41,340 nt of DNA from an uncultured Clostridia bacterium (GTDB lineage: Bacteria > Bacillota > Clostridia > Oscillospirales > Acutalibacteraceae), in assembly GCA_947585965.1 (NCBI GenBank), contig CANPXK010000014.1:1-41340 (forward strand), in the 5' to 3' direction. The translations under genes and the position numbers were made by a program. The notes beneath the pieces are model-generated. The model did not search any database, had not been told where the DNA came from, and saw nothing but the letters and a program-made list of their open reading frames with translations. This document shows, piece after piece, positions 25,056 through 33,648 of the stretch. Position 1 is the first letter of the stretch. Each line of letters begins with the position of its first letter.

Positions 25056-26273
25056 ATGAAAAGAGTGGTTATAACAGGAATCGGTGCAATAACTCCTGTC
25101 GGCAACACGGTCGAAGAAATGTGGACTTCAATGAAAAACGGTGTCTGCGGCATTGACAGGATAACACGCTTTGATACAACCGATACCAAGGCAAAGGTTG
25201 CGGCTGAGGTCAAGGATTTTGACCCAACTGAATACATAGAAAAAAGAGATTGCCGGAAGATGGATTTGTTCTGTCAGTATGCGATAGCTGCGGCAGCTCA
25301 GGCTGTAAAGGACAGTGATATTGAGGGTAAGATTGACCCGAAGCGTTTCGGTGTATATATCGGTTCGGGAGTCGGAGGAATTACTACATTCTACGAGCAG
25401 AGCGTTAATCTTTATACGGGAAAGAGTATTTCTCCTTTCTTTATCCCCATGATGATAGGAAATATTGCTGCCGGAAACGTTGCGATAAGATTCAAGGCAA
25501 AGGGACCGTGTCTGCCGGTTGTTACAGCCTGTTCGACATCTACCCATGCGGTAGGTGAAGCGTTCCATGCCATTAAATACGGCATGGCTGACGCCATTAT
25601 AGCAGGAGGTGCGGAGGCAACGATAACACCGCTTGCTATAAAGGGATTTACAAGCTGTAAGGCACTTACACTTACGGATGACCCGACAAGAGCTTCGATT
25701 CCTTTTGATAAGGAAAGGAGCGGCTTTGTAATGGGCGAAGGTTCGGGTATTCTTATACTTGAGGAATATGAGCACGCAGTTGCAAGGGGAGCAAAGATTT
25801 ATGCCGAGATCGTAGGATACGGCAATACCTGCGATGCACACCATATCACGGCACCCGATCCCGAGGGAGTGGGAGCTGCCGAATGTATAAGAATTGCTCT
25901 TGATGAGGCAGGATATAAGGGCAGCGAGGAGCTTTATATAAATGCCCACGGAACATCGACCTCTCTAAATGATGCAGGAGAAACAAAGGCATTCAAGGCG
26001 GTTCTCGGTGACAGAGCATATAAGGCACATATAAGCTCTACAAAATCAATGACAGGACATATGCTCGGTGCGACGGGTGCGGTTGAGGCTATTGCGGCAG
26101 CACTTGCACTAAAGGACGGTATTGTGCCGCCTACCGTAAATTATAAGATTCCCGATCCGGAGTGTGATCTTGACTATACCCCAAATAAGGCAGTCGAGGC
26201 ACCGCTTGAGATGGCTATATCCACGACCTTTGGCTTTGGAGGACATAATGCCTGCATTGCTTTGAGGAAATGA
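25056..26273 (+). CDS. fabF: 3-oxoacyl-ACP synthase II
   Basis: This 405-residue elongating condensing enzyme has Cys159 in VVTACSTSTH and the two catalytic His residues in NAHGTSTSLND and TGHMLGATGA. The ATG at 25056 has AAAGGAA upstream; an upstream TTG (25035) is in frame but unneeded. The C-terminal NTTFGFGG-like segment reads STTFGFGGHN, as in the family. Confidence 0.95.
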   Translation: MKRVVITGIGAITPVGNTVEEMWTSMKNGVCGIDRITRFDTTDTKAKVAAEVKDFDPTEYIEKRDCRKMDLFCQYAIAAAAQAVKDSDIEGKIDPKRFGVYIGSGVGGITTFYEQSVNLYTGKSISPFFIPMMIGNIAAGNVAIRFKAKGPCLPVVTACSTSTHAVGEAFHAIKYGMADAIIAGGAEATITPLAIKGFTSCKALTLTDDPTRASIPFDKERSGFVMGEGSGILILEEYEHAVARGAKIYAEIVGYGNTCDAHHITAPDPEGVGAAECIRIALDEAGYKGSEELYINAHGTSTSLNDAGETKAFKAVLGDRAYKAHISSTKSMTGHMLGATGAVEAIAAALALKDGIVPPTVNYKIPDPECDLDYTPNKAVEAPLEMAISTTFGFGGHNACIALRK

Positions 26274-26300
26274 TACATAATAAAATTGAGGTGAATTTTA

Positions 26301-26756
26301 ATGTACAGTGTTGAAGAAATAAAGGAGCTTCTTGAGGCTTTCGATTCTTCCAAGGCAACAGCTCTTGATATACAGATAGACGAAAATCAGTTTCTGAGTA
26401 TCCGCCAAAAAAGTGCAAAGCAGGAGATAGTACAGATGCAGGCTGCTCCGGCTGTTGTTGAGATTCAGACCCCGACACCGGCAGAGGCAGACCGGACTGT
26501 GACCGAAGAAAAGAGTGGGGACGGCACGCCGATAGAGGCACCAATGGTAGGTGTGTTCTATGCCGCACCCTCCCCCGACAGTGAGCCGTATGTTTCGGTC
26601 GGAAGTACGGTCAACAAGGGTGATGTTGTATGCATAATAGAGGCAATGAAGCTTATGAATGAGGTTACGTCCGAGAAAAGCGGCGTGATAACAGAGATAT
26701 GTGTGGAAAACGGACAGGTAGTGGAATATGGTCAGCCGTTGTTCCTTATTAAGTGA
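26301..26756 (+). CDS. accB: Acetyl-CoA carboxylase biotin carboxyl carrier protein
   Basis: This 151-residue carrier is biotinylated at Lys117 in the EAMKLMNEV motif. It has an N-terminal helical domain, a short Ala/Pro/Thr-rich hinge (about 46-75) and the C-terminal biotinyl domain, as expected of AccB. The ribosome site (gaggtg) precedes ATG 26301. It sits between fabF and fabZ. Confidence 0.95.
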   Translation: MYSVEEIKELLEAFDSSKATALDIQIDENQFLSIRQKSAKQEIVQMQAAPAVVEIQTPTPAEADRTVTEEKSGDGTPIEAPMVGVFYAAPSPDSEPYVSVGSTVNKGDVVCIIEAMKLMNEVTSEKSGVITEICVENGQVVEYGQPLFLIK

Positions 26757-26772
26757 TAAAGCAGGTGAAAGT

Positions 26773-27198
26773 ATGAACAAGGAAGAAATTATGCAGGTAA
26801 TACCCCACAGGAATTCCATGCTGCTTATTGATGAGGCAACAAAAACAGGAGAAAATACCTGTGAGGGTAAGAAGTATATAACGGGCAAGGAATGGTTTCT
26901 TGACGGGCATTTTCCGGGGAATCCGGTTGTTCCGGGTGTTATCCTCTGCGAAATGATGGCACAGGCAAGTGCTGTTATTGTGTCTGAGGTATCGGCTCAG
27001 AGTATTCCTTTTTTTGCCGGAATAGATAAGGCAAGGTTTAAGACAAAGGTACTTCCCGGGGATACATTGGAAATTAAATGTGAGCTTACCGGACAGAGAA
27101 GAAATTTTTATTTCATAAAGGGTAAGGGATATGTGAACGGTAAATTGGCCGTTGCCGCAGAGTTTTCTTTTGCGCTTATTCCGAAGGAGCAAATCTGA
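26773..27198 (+). CDS. fabZ: 3-hydroxyacyl-ACP dehydratase
   Basis: This 141-residue hot-dog-fold dehydratase carries the catalytic His and Glu in DGHFPGNPVVPGVILCEMMAQ-type context (His in GHFPG, Glu in LCEMM). The start at 26773 follows caggtgaaa. The frame is open upstream into accB, but that start would overlap accB by 29 bp and lacks family similarity. It lies 16 bp after accB. Confidence 0.94.
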   Translation: MNKEEIMQVIPHRNSMLLIDEATKTGENTCEGKKYITGKEWFLDGHFPGNPVVPGVILCEMMAQASAVIVSEVSAQSIPFFAGIDKARFKTKVLPGDTLEIKCELTGQRRNFYFIKGKGYVNGKLAVAAEFSFALIPKEQI

Positions 27199-27202
27199 TT
27201 AA

Positions 27203-27304
27203 CGGCGGCAAAACACTCATATATACAAAGAACTGTGTAAGAGGGAAGTCTGTGAAAGAGGGCTTCCCCGCTGTCGGTTTGAATATCCGACTGCACTGCC
27301 GCTG
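27203..27304 (+). ncRNA. Candidate structured RNA in the fabZ-accC junction
   Basis: An outer stem pairs 27203-27210 (CGGCGGCA) with 27297-27304 (TGCCGCTG), 8 bp with one G-U. Inside it are hairpin A1 (GGGAAGTCT, 27243-27251, with GGGCTTCCC, 27260-27268, loop GTGAAAGA) and hairpin A2 (GTCGG/CCGAC at 27273-27291). It lacks a U-run, so it is not a plain terminator. Its loop motif recurs before accD. It may tune downstream expression or protect mRNA; this is inference from eye-folding. Confidence 0.4.
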
Positions 27305-27347
27305 TGGTATTTGTTATGATATTTAGACTAAAGGGGGAGTATTCGGA

Positions 27348-28706
27348 TTGTTTTCAAAGATATTGATTGCTAACAGAGGTGAAATAGCCGTAAGGATAAT
27401 CCGTGCCTGTCGTGAGATGGGTATATCAACGGTTGCAATATATTCTCAGGCGGACAAGGACGCCCTGCACGTTACAATGGCAGATGAAAGCTACTGCATA
27501 GGCGGTCCGCAGGTTGCAAACAGCTACCTTAACATGGCCGCTATACTGGAGGTTGCCGTTGTTTCGGGTGCTCAGGCTATACATCCCGGCTACGGACTGC
27601 TTTCCGAAAATGCAAAATTCGTGGCATTATGCAAGGAATGTAATATAGAATTTATAGGGCCGAGTGCGGAAATGATAGAAAGACTCGGCGATAAGGACGA
27701 GGCACGCAGAACAATGAAAGCTGCCGGAGTCCCCGTAACCCCCGGAAGCGATATTATTGATGATATAAATGAAGCTCGTGCCAAAGCGCAAGAAATAGGT
27801 TTTCCTCTTCTTGTTAAGGCACGTTCGGGAGGCGGCGGAAGAGGTATACGCAAGGTTGATTCTATTGAAGAATTCGATAATGCTTTTCTTTCCGCAAAAG
27901 CGGAGGCAAAAAGTGCTTTCGGTGATGATGCGGTATATATGGAAAAATATCTATTCCCCGTTAAGCATATAGAAATGCAGCTTCTTTCGGATAAATACGG
28001 GAATGTTGTTTGCCTTGGTGAAAGAGAATGTTCCGTTCAGAGAAAAAATCAGAAGCTTATAGAGGAAAGCCCCTCGGCGGCAATAACGCCGGATATACGT
28101 GCAAAAATGATGGAGGCTACTGTCAAGGCTGCTAAGGCTGTAAATTATGAAAATGCCGGAACAGTGGAATTTCTTTTGGATAAGGATAAAAACTTCTATT
28201 TTATGGAAATGAATACACGTTTGCAGGTTGAACACGCTGTCACGGAGATGGTAGTCGGTATAGATATAGTGCAGTGGCAGATAAGGATAGCATCGGGAGC
28301 AAAGCTTACCGTTACTCAGGACAGGGTATTCATGCACGGCAATGCAATAGAATGCAGAATTAATGCCGAGGATGCAGACCACGACTTCCGACCGAGCTGC
28401 GGAACGATAGATTTTATCCATGTTCCGGGAGGACCGTGTGTACGCTTTGATACGGCAATTTATCAGGATTATACAGTTCCTCCTTATTATGACTCTATGA
28501 TAGGAAAACTTATTGTGCAGGCAAGATCACGTGAACTTGCGATAAGAAAGATGAAAATGGCTCTCAGCGAGCTTACAATTAACGGAATAAAGCATAACAG
28601 GGATCTTCATATAGATATACTTTCCGATCCCGCTTTTGTTTCGGGAGAATATACAACAGGTTTTATGGAGGAACGCCGTCAGCGTAAGGAAAAAGAAAAT
28701 TCCTGA
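27348..28706 (+). CDS. accC: Acetyl-CoA carboxylase, biotin carboxylase subunit
   Basis: This 452-residue ATP-grasp enzyme carboxylates biotin on AccB using bicarbonate. It shows FSKILIANRGEIAVR, the glycine loop SGGGGRGIRKV and EMNTRLQVEH near the active site. It begins with TTG at 27348, eight nt after AAGGGGGAG, giving the conserved N terminus without any extension. A 149-bp structured junction separates it from fabZ, unusually long for this tight operon. Confidence 0.95.
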   Translation: MFSKILIANRGEIAVRIIRACREMGISTVAIYSQADKDALHVTMADESYCIGGPQVANSYLNMAAILEVAVVSGAQAIHPGYGLLSENAKFVALCKECNIEFIGPSAEMIERLGDKDEARRTMKAAGVPVTPGSDIIDDINEARAKAQEIGFPLLVKARSGGGGRGIRKVDSIEEFDNAFLSAKAEAKSAFGDDAVYMEKYLFPVKHIEMQLLSDKYGNVVCLGERECSVQRKNQKLIEESPSAAITPDIRAKMMEATVKAAKAVNYENAGTVEFLLDKDKNFYFMEMNTRLQVEHAVTEMVVGIDIVQWQIRIASGAKLTVTQDRVFMHGNAIECRINAEDADHDFRPSCGTIDFIHVPGGPCVRFDTAIYQDYTVPPYYDSMIGKLIVQARSRELAIRKMKMALSELTINGIKHNRDLHIDILSDPAFVSGEYTTGFMEERRQRKEKENS

Positions 28707-28730
28707 GACGGGCATAAATATGGACACAGT

Positions 28731-28787
28731 TATCGGGGAGTGAAAGCCCCCGATATGTTCCGCATTGGCATTAGCCGATATGTGCGG
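28731..28787 (+). ncRNA. Candidate structured RNA in the accC-accD junction
   Basis: Hairpin B1 pairs TATCGGGG (28731-28738) with CCCCGATA (28748-28755) around the loop AGTGAAAGC. Hairpin B2 pairs CCGCA (28760-28764) with TGCGG (28783-28787), enclosing TTGGC-ATTA-GCCGA. B1 shares the GTGAAAG loop with hairpin A1 before accC, although the stems differ. No U-run follows. A role in adjusting accD translation or mRNA stability is inferred. Confidence 0.4.
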
Positions 28788-28805
28788 GGATAGGTAGGGT
28801 GTAAA

Positions 28806-29690
28806 TTGAATACGTCAGATTTATTTAATTTTTTGAAACCGAAAAATGAACTGGAAAATCAGGGAAATGCTGTTGATAATCGCCCGTATATTCCCGATGA
28901 ATTATGGGTGAAATGTCCTGTATGCAAAACTCCCGTGCTTTCTGCGGATCTGAATGAAAATTACAAGGTCTGCCCGAAATGCGGATATCATTTTCGTATA
29001 GCTGCAAGACAGCGTATAGAATGGACGGTGGACGAGGGAAGCTTTGAGGAATTTGATAAGGATATGCTCTCAGAAAATATAATAGATTTTCCCGATTACA
29101 GCCGTAAACTCAAAAATGCAAGGCTGAACAGCGGAGAGAATGAGTCCGTTATAACAGGATTGGCAAAGATAGGGGGATATCCTGTTGTTCTTGCTGTAAT
29201 GAATTCACAGTTTATGATGGGTTCAATGGGAACGGTTACGGGAGAGAAAGTCACAAGAGCGTTCGAGTATGCTACAGAGCACAGACTTCCTGTCATTGTA
29301 TTTACCGTATCGGGCGGAGCAAGGATGCAGGAGGGTATACTTTCCCTTATGCAGATGGCAAAGACAAGCGGTGCCGTTAAGCTACATAGTGATGCAGGTC
29401 TTTTGTATATAACGGTTCTTACCGATCCGACAACGGGCGGTGTTACGGCAAGCTTTGCTATGGAGGGAGATATTATCCTTTCCGAACCGAGAGCGCTTAT
29501 AGGCTTTGCGGGTCCGAGGGTAATAGAACAGACGATAAGACAGAAGCTTCCGAAGGACTTTCAGACAGCGGAATTTCTTCTTGAGAAGGGTTTTGTCGAT
29601 GCGGTTGTGCCGAGATCTGAAATGAAAGAAACACTTGCAAAAATACTTAAACTTCATATAGAAAATAAAAATACTGAGGAGGGCGAATAA
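28806..29690 (+). CDS. accD: Acetyl-CoA carboxylase, carboxyltransferase beta subunit
   Basis: This 294-residue subunit transfers the carboxyl from biotin to acetyl-CoA together with AccA. The N-terminal zinc ribbon is present (CPVC and CPKC pairs). The crotonase-like core includes [11 protein letters not shown] and SGGARMQEG. It starts with TTG at 28806, with a weak ribosome site (aggtaggg), right after the hairpin pair. This is consistent with limited or regulated initiation. AccA follows after 1 bp. Confidence 0.94.
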   Translation: MNTSDLFNFLKPKNELENQGNAVDNRPYIPDELWVKCPVCKTPVLSADLNENYKVCPKCGYHFRIAARQRIEWTVDEGSFEEFDKDMLSENIIDFPDYSRKLKNARLNSGENESVITGLAKIGGYPVVLAVMNSQFMMGSMGTVTGEKVTRAFEYATEHRLPVIVFTVSGGARMQEGILSLMQMAKTSGAVKLHSDAGLLYITVLTDPTTGGVTASFAMEGDIILSEPRALIGFAGPRVIEQTIRQKLPKDFQTAEFLLEKGFVDAVVPRSEMKETLAKILKLHIENKNTEEGE

Positions 29691-29691
29691 T

Positions 29692-30462
29692 ATGAGTGCA
29701 TTTGATAGTGTGACTGCCGCAAGAGCAAATAATCGCCCGACTGCTGTTGATTATGTAACAAGAATATTCGGGGAAAGTTTTATTGAACTTCACGGAGACA
29801 GACGTTTTGCAGATGATAAGGCTGTGATAGGCGGAATTGCAGAGTTGTGTGGTAAACCTGTTACGGTTATAGGACTTGAAAAGGGACGCAATCTCAAGGA
29901 GCGTATGGAAAGAAATTTCGGTTCGGCTCACCCCGAGGGATACCGCAAGGCACTCCGACTTATGAAGCAGGCTGAAAAATTCAAACGTCCGGTTGTATGT
30001 TTTGTAGATACATCCGGAGCATATTGCGGAATAGGTGCCGAAGAGAGAGGTCAGGGACAGGCTATAGCCGAAAACCTTATGGAAATGATGACGCTCAGAA
30101 CTCCGATTTTATCCATATTCATAGGCGAGGGCGGAAGCGGAGGAGCTTTGGCACTTGCGGTCGCAGATGAGGTGTGGATGCTTGAAAATGCCATATATTC
30201 GGTAATTTCACCTGAGGGCTGTGCAAGCATACTCTGGAAGGATTCAAGCAAGACTGCGGAGGCATCAGAATGTCTGAAACTTACATCTCAGGATCTTTTC
30301 AAGCTCGGAGTTATTGAGAGAATAATTCGTGAGCCTAAAACTGTTGACAGCATTATGTTTGACAGTCTGAAAAATCTTATATCTCAGACCTTTGACAAAC
30401 TGGGAGCTTTGGACACTGAAGCTTTGCTGAACAAACGCTACAACCGTTTCAGGAAGTATTGA
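29692..30462 (+). CDS. accA: Acetyl-CoA carboxylase, carboxyltransferase alpha subunit
   Basis: This 256-residue partner of AccD is shorter than the roughly 320-residue E. coli AccA because it lacks most of the N-terminal helical region, as is common in Clostridia. It begins at the segment before [30 protein letters not shown] and [13 protein letters not shown] form the catalytic core. The ATG at 29692 has gaggaggg upstream. It is the last recognised gene of the operon. Confidence 0.95.
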   Translation: MSAFDSVTAARANNRPTAVDYVTRIFGESFIELHGDRRFADDKAVIGGIAELCGKPVTVIGLEKGRNLKERMERNFGSAHPEGYRKALRLMKQAEKFKRPVVCFVDTSGAYCGIGAEERGQGQAIAENLMEMMTLRTPILSIFIGEGGSGGALALAVADEVWMLENAIYSVISPEGCASILWKDSSKTAEASECLKLTSQDLFKLGVIERIIREPKTVDSIMFDSLKNLISQTFDKLGALDTEALLNKRYNRFRKY

Positions 30463-30510
30463 CCGGCTGCCGCTTATATCAACCGGACTTGTTAATATTG
30501 TTTTATTTTA

Positions 30511-30534
30511 GGAGAGCCTCAATAGGGGCTCTCC
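30511..30534 (+). other. Hairpin after accA
   Basis: GGAGAGCC (30511-30518) pairs with GGCTCTCC (30527-30534) around an 8-nt loop. It lies 49 nt after accA. No T run follows on either strand, so it is an imperfect terminator at best and may be an mRNA 3'-end stabiliser or pause site. Confidence 0.5.
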
Positions 30535-30553
30535 CCAATAATATTCCGATGAA

Positions 30554-30596
30554 GTGTAAAAATTCCGCAGGTTTGAAAATGTGCGGAATAATACAC
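30554..30596 (+). other. Long interrupted hairpin before the small membrane-protein ORF
   Basis: The inner stem ATTCCGCA (30562-30569) with TGCGGAAT (30582-30589) is perfect. An outer GTGTA (30554-30558) with TACAC (30592-30596) extends it. TTCCGCA and TGTGCGG also occur in hairpin B2 before accD. It lies in the leader of the next ORF. Confidence 0.45.
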
Positions 30597-30621
30597 AGGA
30601 AATTATACGAGGGGGCTTGAA

Positions 30622-30897
30622 ATGATAAGGCGGTTTCATGCATGGCGGTTTCATTTTCCCAAAACAAAGTACGAAAGAGCGGCTTTTGGGATTCTTTTGC
30701 TCTTTAACGGCATTATAATGCTGATTTTGGGTATGGCGGTCGACCGCGGACGTGCAAATGCTAAGACTATAGATGATATATTATCCGTTGCCGATATGCA
30801 GAAAAGTGCGGTGATCGGCGGAGAGATAACAAAGGATAATCTTATCGGTATGTTTGATACGGGAAATCTGCTTGCACAAAAGGAGTATTACTGTTAA
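30622..30897 (+). CDS. Small single-pass membrane protein, possibly a truncated N-terminal fragment
   Basis: This 91-residue ORF starts at ATG 30622 after a good ribosome site (gaggggg). It has a basic N terminus, one membrane helix (about 20-42, AAFGILLLFNGIIMLILGMA) and a short outer segment that stops abruptly at LLAQKEYYC. The abrupt end, followed by open reading in another frame, suggests a truncated gene. The start and helix loosely recall the beginning of DUF4230-like proteins, a weak guess. I do not recognise a function. Confidence 0.45.
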   Translation: MIRRFHAWRFHFPKTKYERAAFGILLLFNGIIMLILGMAVDRGRANAKTIDDILSVADMQKSAVIGGEITKDNLIGMFDTGNLLAQKEYYC

Positions 30898-31380
30898 TAT
30901 ACCAAATCAAGAGCAGATTGATACAATAAAAAGTATTCAGGATGGGAGTGATAAGACCTTGCCGTTAGAAACAATAGTTTCTGAAATGGGATGTAAGCAA
31001 AAAGATATGGCAAGGATAGTTCTGGTAAATAGAATAGGGTGCAGTGAGGAAGAGGCTGAAACTGCAATGTCCGGTTATATTCTTAAAAATTCCGATGAAA
31101 AACCCAAGAATACCTTAAACAGATTTAATTTTATTGCATTCTCTTCGTTTGTTTGCTGCGTTTTGGTGTTTTTGCCCGATATTATAAATCTTATATCAAG
31201 AATAAGAACACGCTGAAAGCTCTGCGGTTTTCGGAAAATAATGATGCCGTTACATTTTACGGGAGTTCTGATGAGCAAAACAGACAATTCGATACAACGG
31301 TCGGCTCAAAGTATGATCCGAATATACCTTATACCGATACAGGTGCTTTTGCAATGAACCGGGTGAACAAAAACTACTGA
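30898..31380 (+). pseudogene. Probable frameshifted gene for a small membrane protein
   Basis: Coding-like sequence continues to 31216 in one frame: NIPNQEQIDTIKSI, then a helical segment around MGCKQKDMARIVLVNRIG, then a hydrophobic stretch FIAFSSFVCCVLVFL. It switches to another frame that ends at 31380 (from YYKSYIKNKNTLKAL to MNRVNKNY). The natural junction is the T5 run at 31169-31173, where one inserted or deleted T would join a membrane helix to a typical basic stop-transfer tail. No good start codon with a ribosome site opens the first part. It could be one damaged gene with the ORF at 30622, or a sequencing error. No family recognised. Confidence 0.45.
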
Positions 31381-31402
31381 TAAACGGAAAGGGAATTGTA
31401 AA

Positions 31403-31927
31403 ATGGCAGAACTTAATATTGTGCTTGTTGAGCCGGAAATACCTCAGAATACGGGTAATATCGCCCGAACCTGTGCGGCAACGGGTGCAAGACTGCATAT
31501 AGTAAAGCCTATGGGTTTTAACCCGACAGACAGGCAGCTTAAAAGGGCGGGACTTGACTATTGGAAATATCTCGACCTGACGTATTATGAAAATCTTGGT
31601 GATTTTTTTGAGCGTACCAAAGGGGGAAGGTATTATTATTTTTCCACTAAGGCACCGAGAAAATATACGGATATACAATATCCGGAGAACTGCTATCTTG
31701 TGTTCGGAAAGGAAACAAAGGGTCTGCCTGAAGCTTTACTTCATGAAAATCCGAATACAACGGTACGCATACCGATGTCTGAGAAAATCAGAAGTCTTAA
31801 TTTATCAAATTCGGCGGCAATAGCCGTATATGAAGTACTCAGACAGTGGGACTTTCCGGAACTGCAAAATTACGGCAGACTCAGGGAATTTGACTGGGAT
31901 AATTACAATCCCGATATTTTTCAATAA
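31403..31927 (+). CDS. trmL: tRNA (cytidine/uridine-34-2'-O)-methyltransferase TrmL (SPOUT family)
   Basis: This 174-residue protein is a minimalist SpoU-type methylase. It has the three family motifs in order: EIPQNTGNIARTCAATG at the N terminus, YLVFGKETKGLP, and the knot segment IPMSEKIRSLNLSNSAAI. Such proteins methylate the wobble ribose of certain leucine tRNAs using S-adenosylmethionine. The length equals that of YibK/TrmL. The ribosome site ggaaaggg lies before ATG 31403. It opens a run of translation-related genes. Confidence 0.92.
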   Translation: MAELNIVLVEPEIPQNTGNIARTCAATGARLHIVKPMGFNPTDRQLKRAGLDYWKYLDLTYYENLGDFFERTKGGRYYYFSTKAPRKYTDIQYPENCYLVFGKETKGLPEALLHENPNTTVRIPMSEKIRSLNLSNSAAIAVYEVLRQWDFPELQNYGRLREFDWDNYNPDIFQ

Positions 31928-32019
31928 ACAATACGGGAATGAATTAAGGGAATAAAGAATTTAGTTTGACAGCGGCGCTCTTTTGCTGCATTAATATTAA
32001 GAAACAGGGGAAATGGATA

Positions 32020-33624
32020 ATGATAACAGTAAGCAATGTAAGTGTGAATTTCAGCGGAACTCCGCTGTTTTCAGATGTAAACTTGAAGCTGACCGATGAT
32101 AATTGTTATGGTATTATCGGTGCAAACGGTGCGGGAAAATCTACTTTTCTTAAGGTACTTTCGGGTGAGCTTGAACCCACCAAGGGAGAGGTTATTATTC
32201 CTGAGAATACACGTATGTCCGTGCTGAAGCAGGATCATTTTGCATTTGATGATTATACGGTGCTCGATACCGTTATATACGGAAATAAAAAGCTTTATGA
32301 TATAATGAAAGAAAAAGACGCCATATATATGAAGGCGGATTTTTCCGAGGAGGACGGAATACGTGCATCCGAGCTTGAAGCGGAATTTGCCGAGCTTAAC
32401 GGCTGGGAAGCGGAAAGCGATGCATCAAAGCTGATACAGGGTCTTGGTCTGTCGGAAGAAATTCTATATTCACTGATGAGTACACTTACAGGCAACGAAA
32501 AGGTCAAGGTGCTTCTTGCACAGGCACTTTTCGGAAATCCTGAGATAATACTTCTTGACGAGCCGACAAATAACCTTGATATCAAGGCTATATCATGGCT
32601 TGAGGATTTTATTCTTGATTATCAGGGTACTGTCATAGTCGTATCGCATGACAGACATTTTCTTAATACGGTATGTACACATATGATAGATATTGACTAC
32701 AATAAGATAAAGATGTATGTCGGTAACTATGAATTCTGGTATGAATCGAGCCAGCTTATACAGGCGATGATAAAGCAGCAGAATAAAAAGACAGAGGAGA
32801 AAATCAAGGAGCTGCAAACGTTTGTTCAGAGATTTTCGGCTAATAAATCCAAATCAAAGCAGGCAACCTCAAGAAGAAAGCTCCTCGATAAGCTTACCGT
32901 TGAAGAAATGCCCGCTTCATCACGCAGATATCCGTTTGTCGGCTTTACGGCGGACAGAGAGGTCGGAAAAGAAGTTCTTACTGTTGAGGGACTTTCAAAA
33001 ACTGCTGATGACGGAGAGAAAATACTTAATAACGTATCATTCCGTGTTGAGAGGACGGATAAGGTAGCCTTCCTTTGCGATAATGAATTGGCAGTAACGG
33101 CATTGTTTGATATACTTATGGGTAAGACAGAGCCTGATGAGGGTACATATAAGTGGGGCATAAGCACCTCACAGTCATATTTTCCAAAGGATAACACGGA
33201 GTTCTTTGAGGGAAATGATATGACGATAATTGATTGGCTGCGTCAGTATGTCAGAGGAAATGATAATACCGATACATATCTGCGGGGCTTCCTCGGAAGA
33301 ATGTTATTTTCGGGTGATGATGTATTCAAGCCTGTCAGGGTATTGTCGGGAGGAGAAAAGGTACGCTGTATGCTTTCAAGGATGATGATGTTCGGGGCAA
33401 ACTGTCTTGTGCTTGATCAGCCGACAAACCACCTCGATCTTGAATCCATTACGGCAGTCAATAAGGGACTCCAGAATTTTAAGGGAGTAGTATTATTTAC
33501 ATCCCATGACCATGAGTTTATATCAACCGTTGCAAACAGAATTATAGTTATAGAAAAAGACGGAATTAAGGATATAACAAGAAGCTATGATGAATATATT
33601 GCCGAAAAATACGGCGCGGATTGA
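32020..33624 (+). CDS. ABC-F family ATPase with a degenerate second ATP site
   Basis: This 534-residue soluble protein has two ABC domains joined by a charged linker and no membrane part, so it is an ABC-F ribosome-associated ATPase of the YbiT/YkpA style. Domain 1 (about 1-235) has Walker A GANGAGKST, signature LTGNEKVK and Walker B LLDEPTNNLD. Domain 2 (about 305-530) has FLCDNELAVT in place of Walker A (no P-loop Lys), an intact LSGGEKVR signature and LVLDQPTNHLD with Gln in place of the catalytic Glu. The start at 32020 has caggggaaa upstream; the longer TTG-started frame (31966) is not needed. It lies 92 bp after trmL. Specific role (ribosome rescue, antibiotic protection) is not determinable. 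Confidence 0.9.
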   Translation: MITVSNVSVNFSGTPLFSDVNLKLTDDNCYGIIGANGAGKSTFLKVLSGELEPTKGEVIIPENTRMSVLKQDHFAFDDYTVLDTVIYGNKKLYDIMKEKDAIYMKADFSEEDGIRASELEAEFAELNGWEAESDASKLIQGLGLSEEILYSLMSTLTGNEKVKVLLAQALFGNPEIILLDEPTNNLDIKAISWLEDFILDYQGTVIVVSHDRHFLNTVCTHMIDIDYNKIKMYVGNYEFWYESSQLIQAMIKQQNKKTEEKIKELQTFVQRFSANKSKSKQATSRRKLLDKLTVEEMPASSRRYPFVGFTADREVGKEVLTVEGLSKTADDGEKILNNVSFRVERTDKVAFLCDNELAVTALFDILMGKTEPDEGTYKWGISTSQSYFPKDNTEFFEGNDMTIIDWLRQYVRGNDNTDTYLRGFLGRMLFSGDDVFKPVRVLSGGEKVRCMLSRMMMFGANCLVLDQPTNHLDLESITAVNKGLQNFKGVVLFTSHDHEFISTVANRIIVIEKDGIKDITRSYDEYIAEKYGAD

Positions 33625-33648
33625 TTTTACAGGTGCAGGGGGTGCAAT

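Noticed and set aside
25128..25949. Antisense ORF over fabF
   Set aside because: Cys/Arg/Ser-rich composition typical of a reverse-strand shadow; no domain seen.
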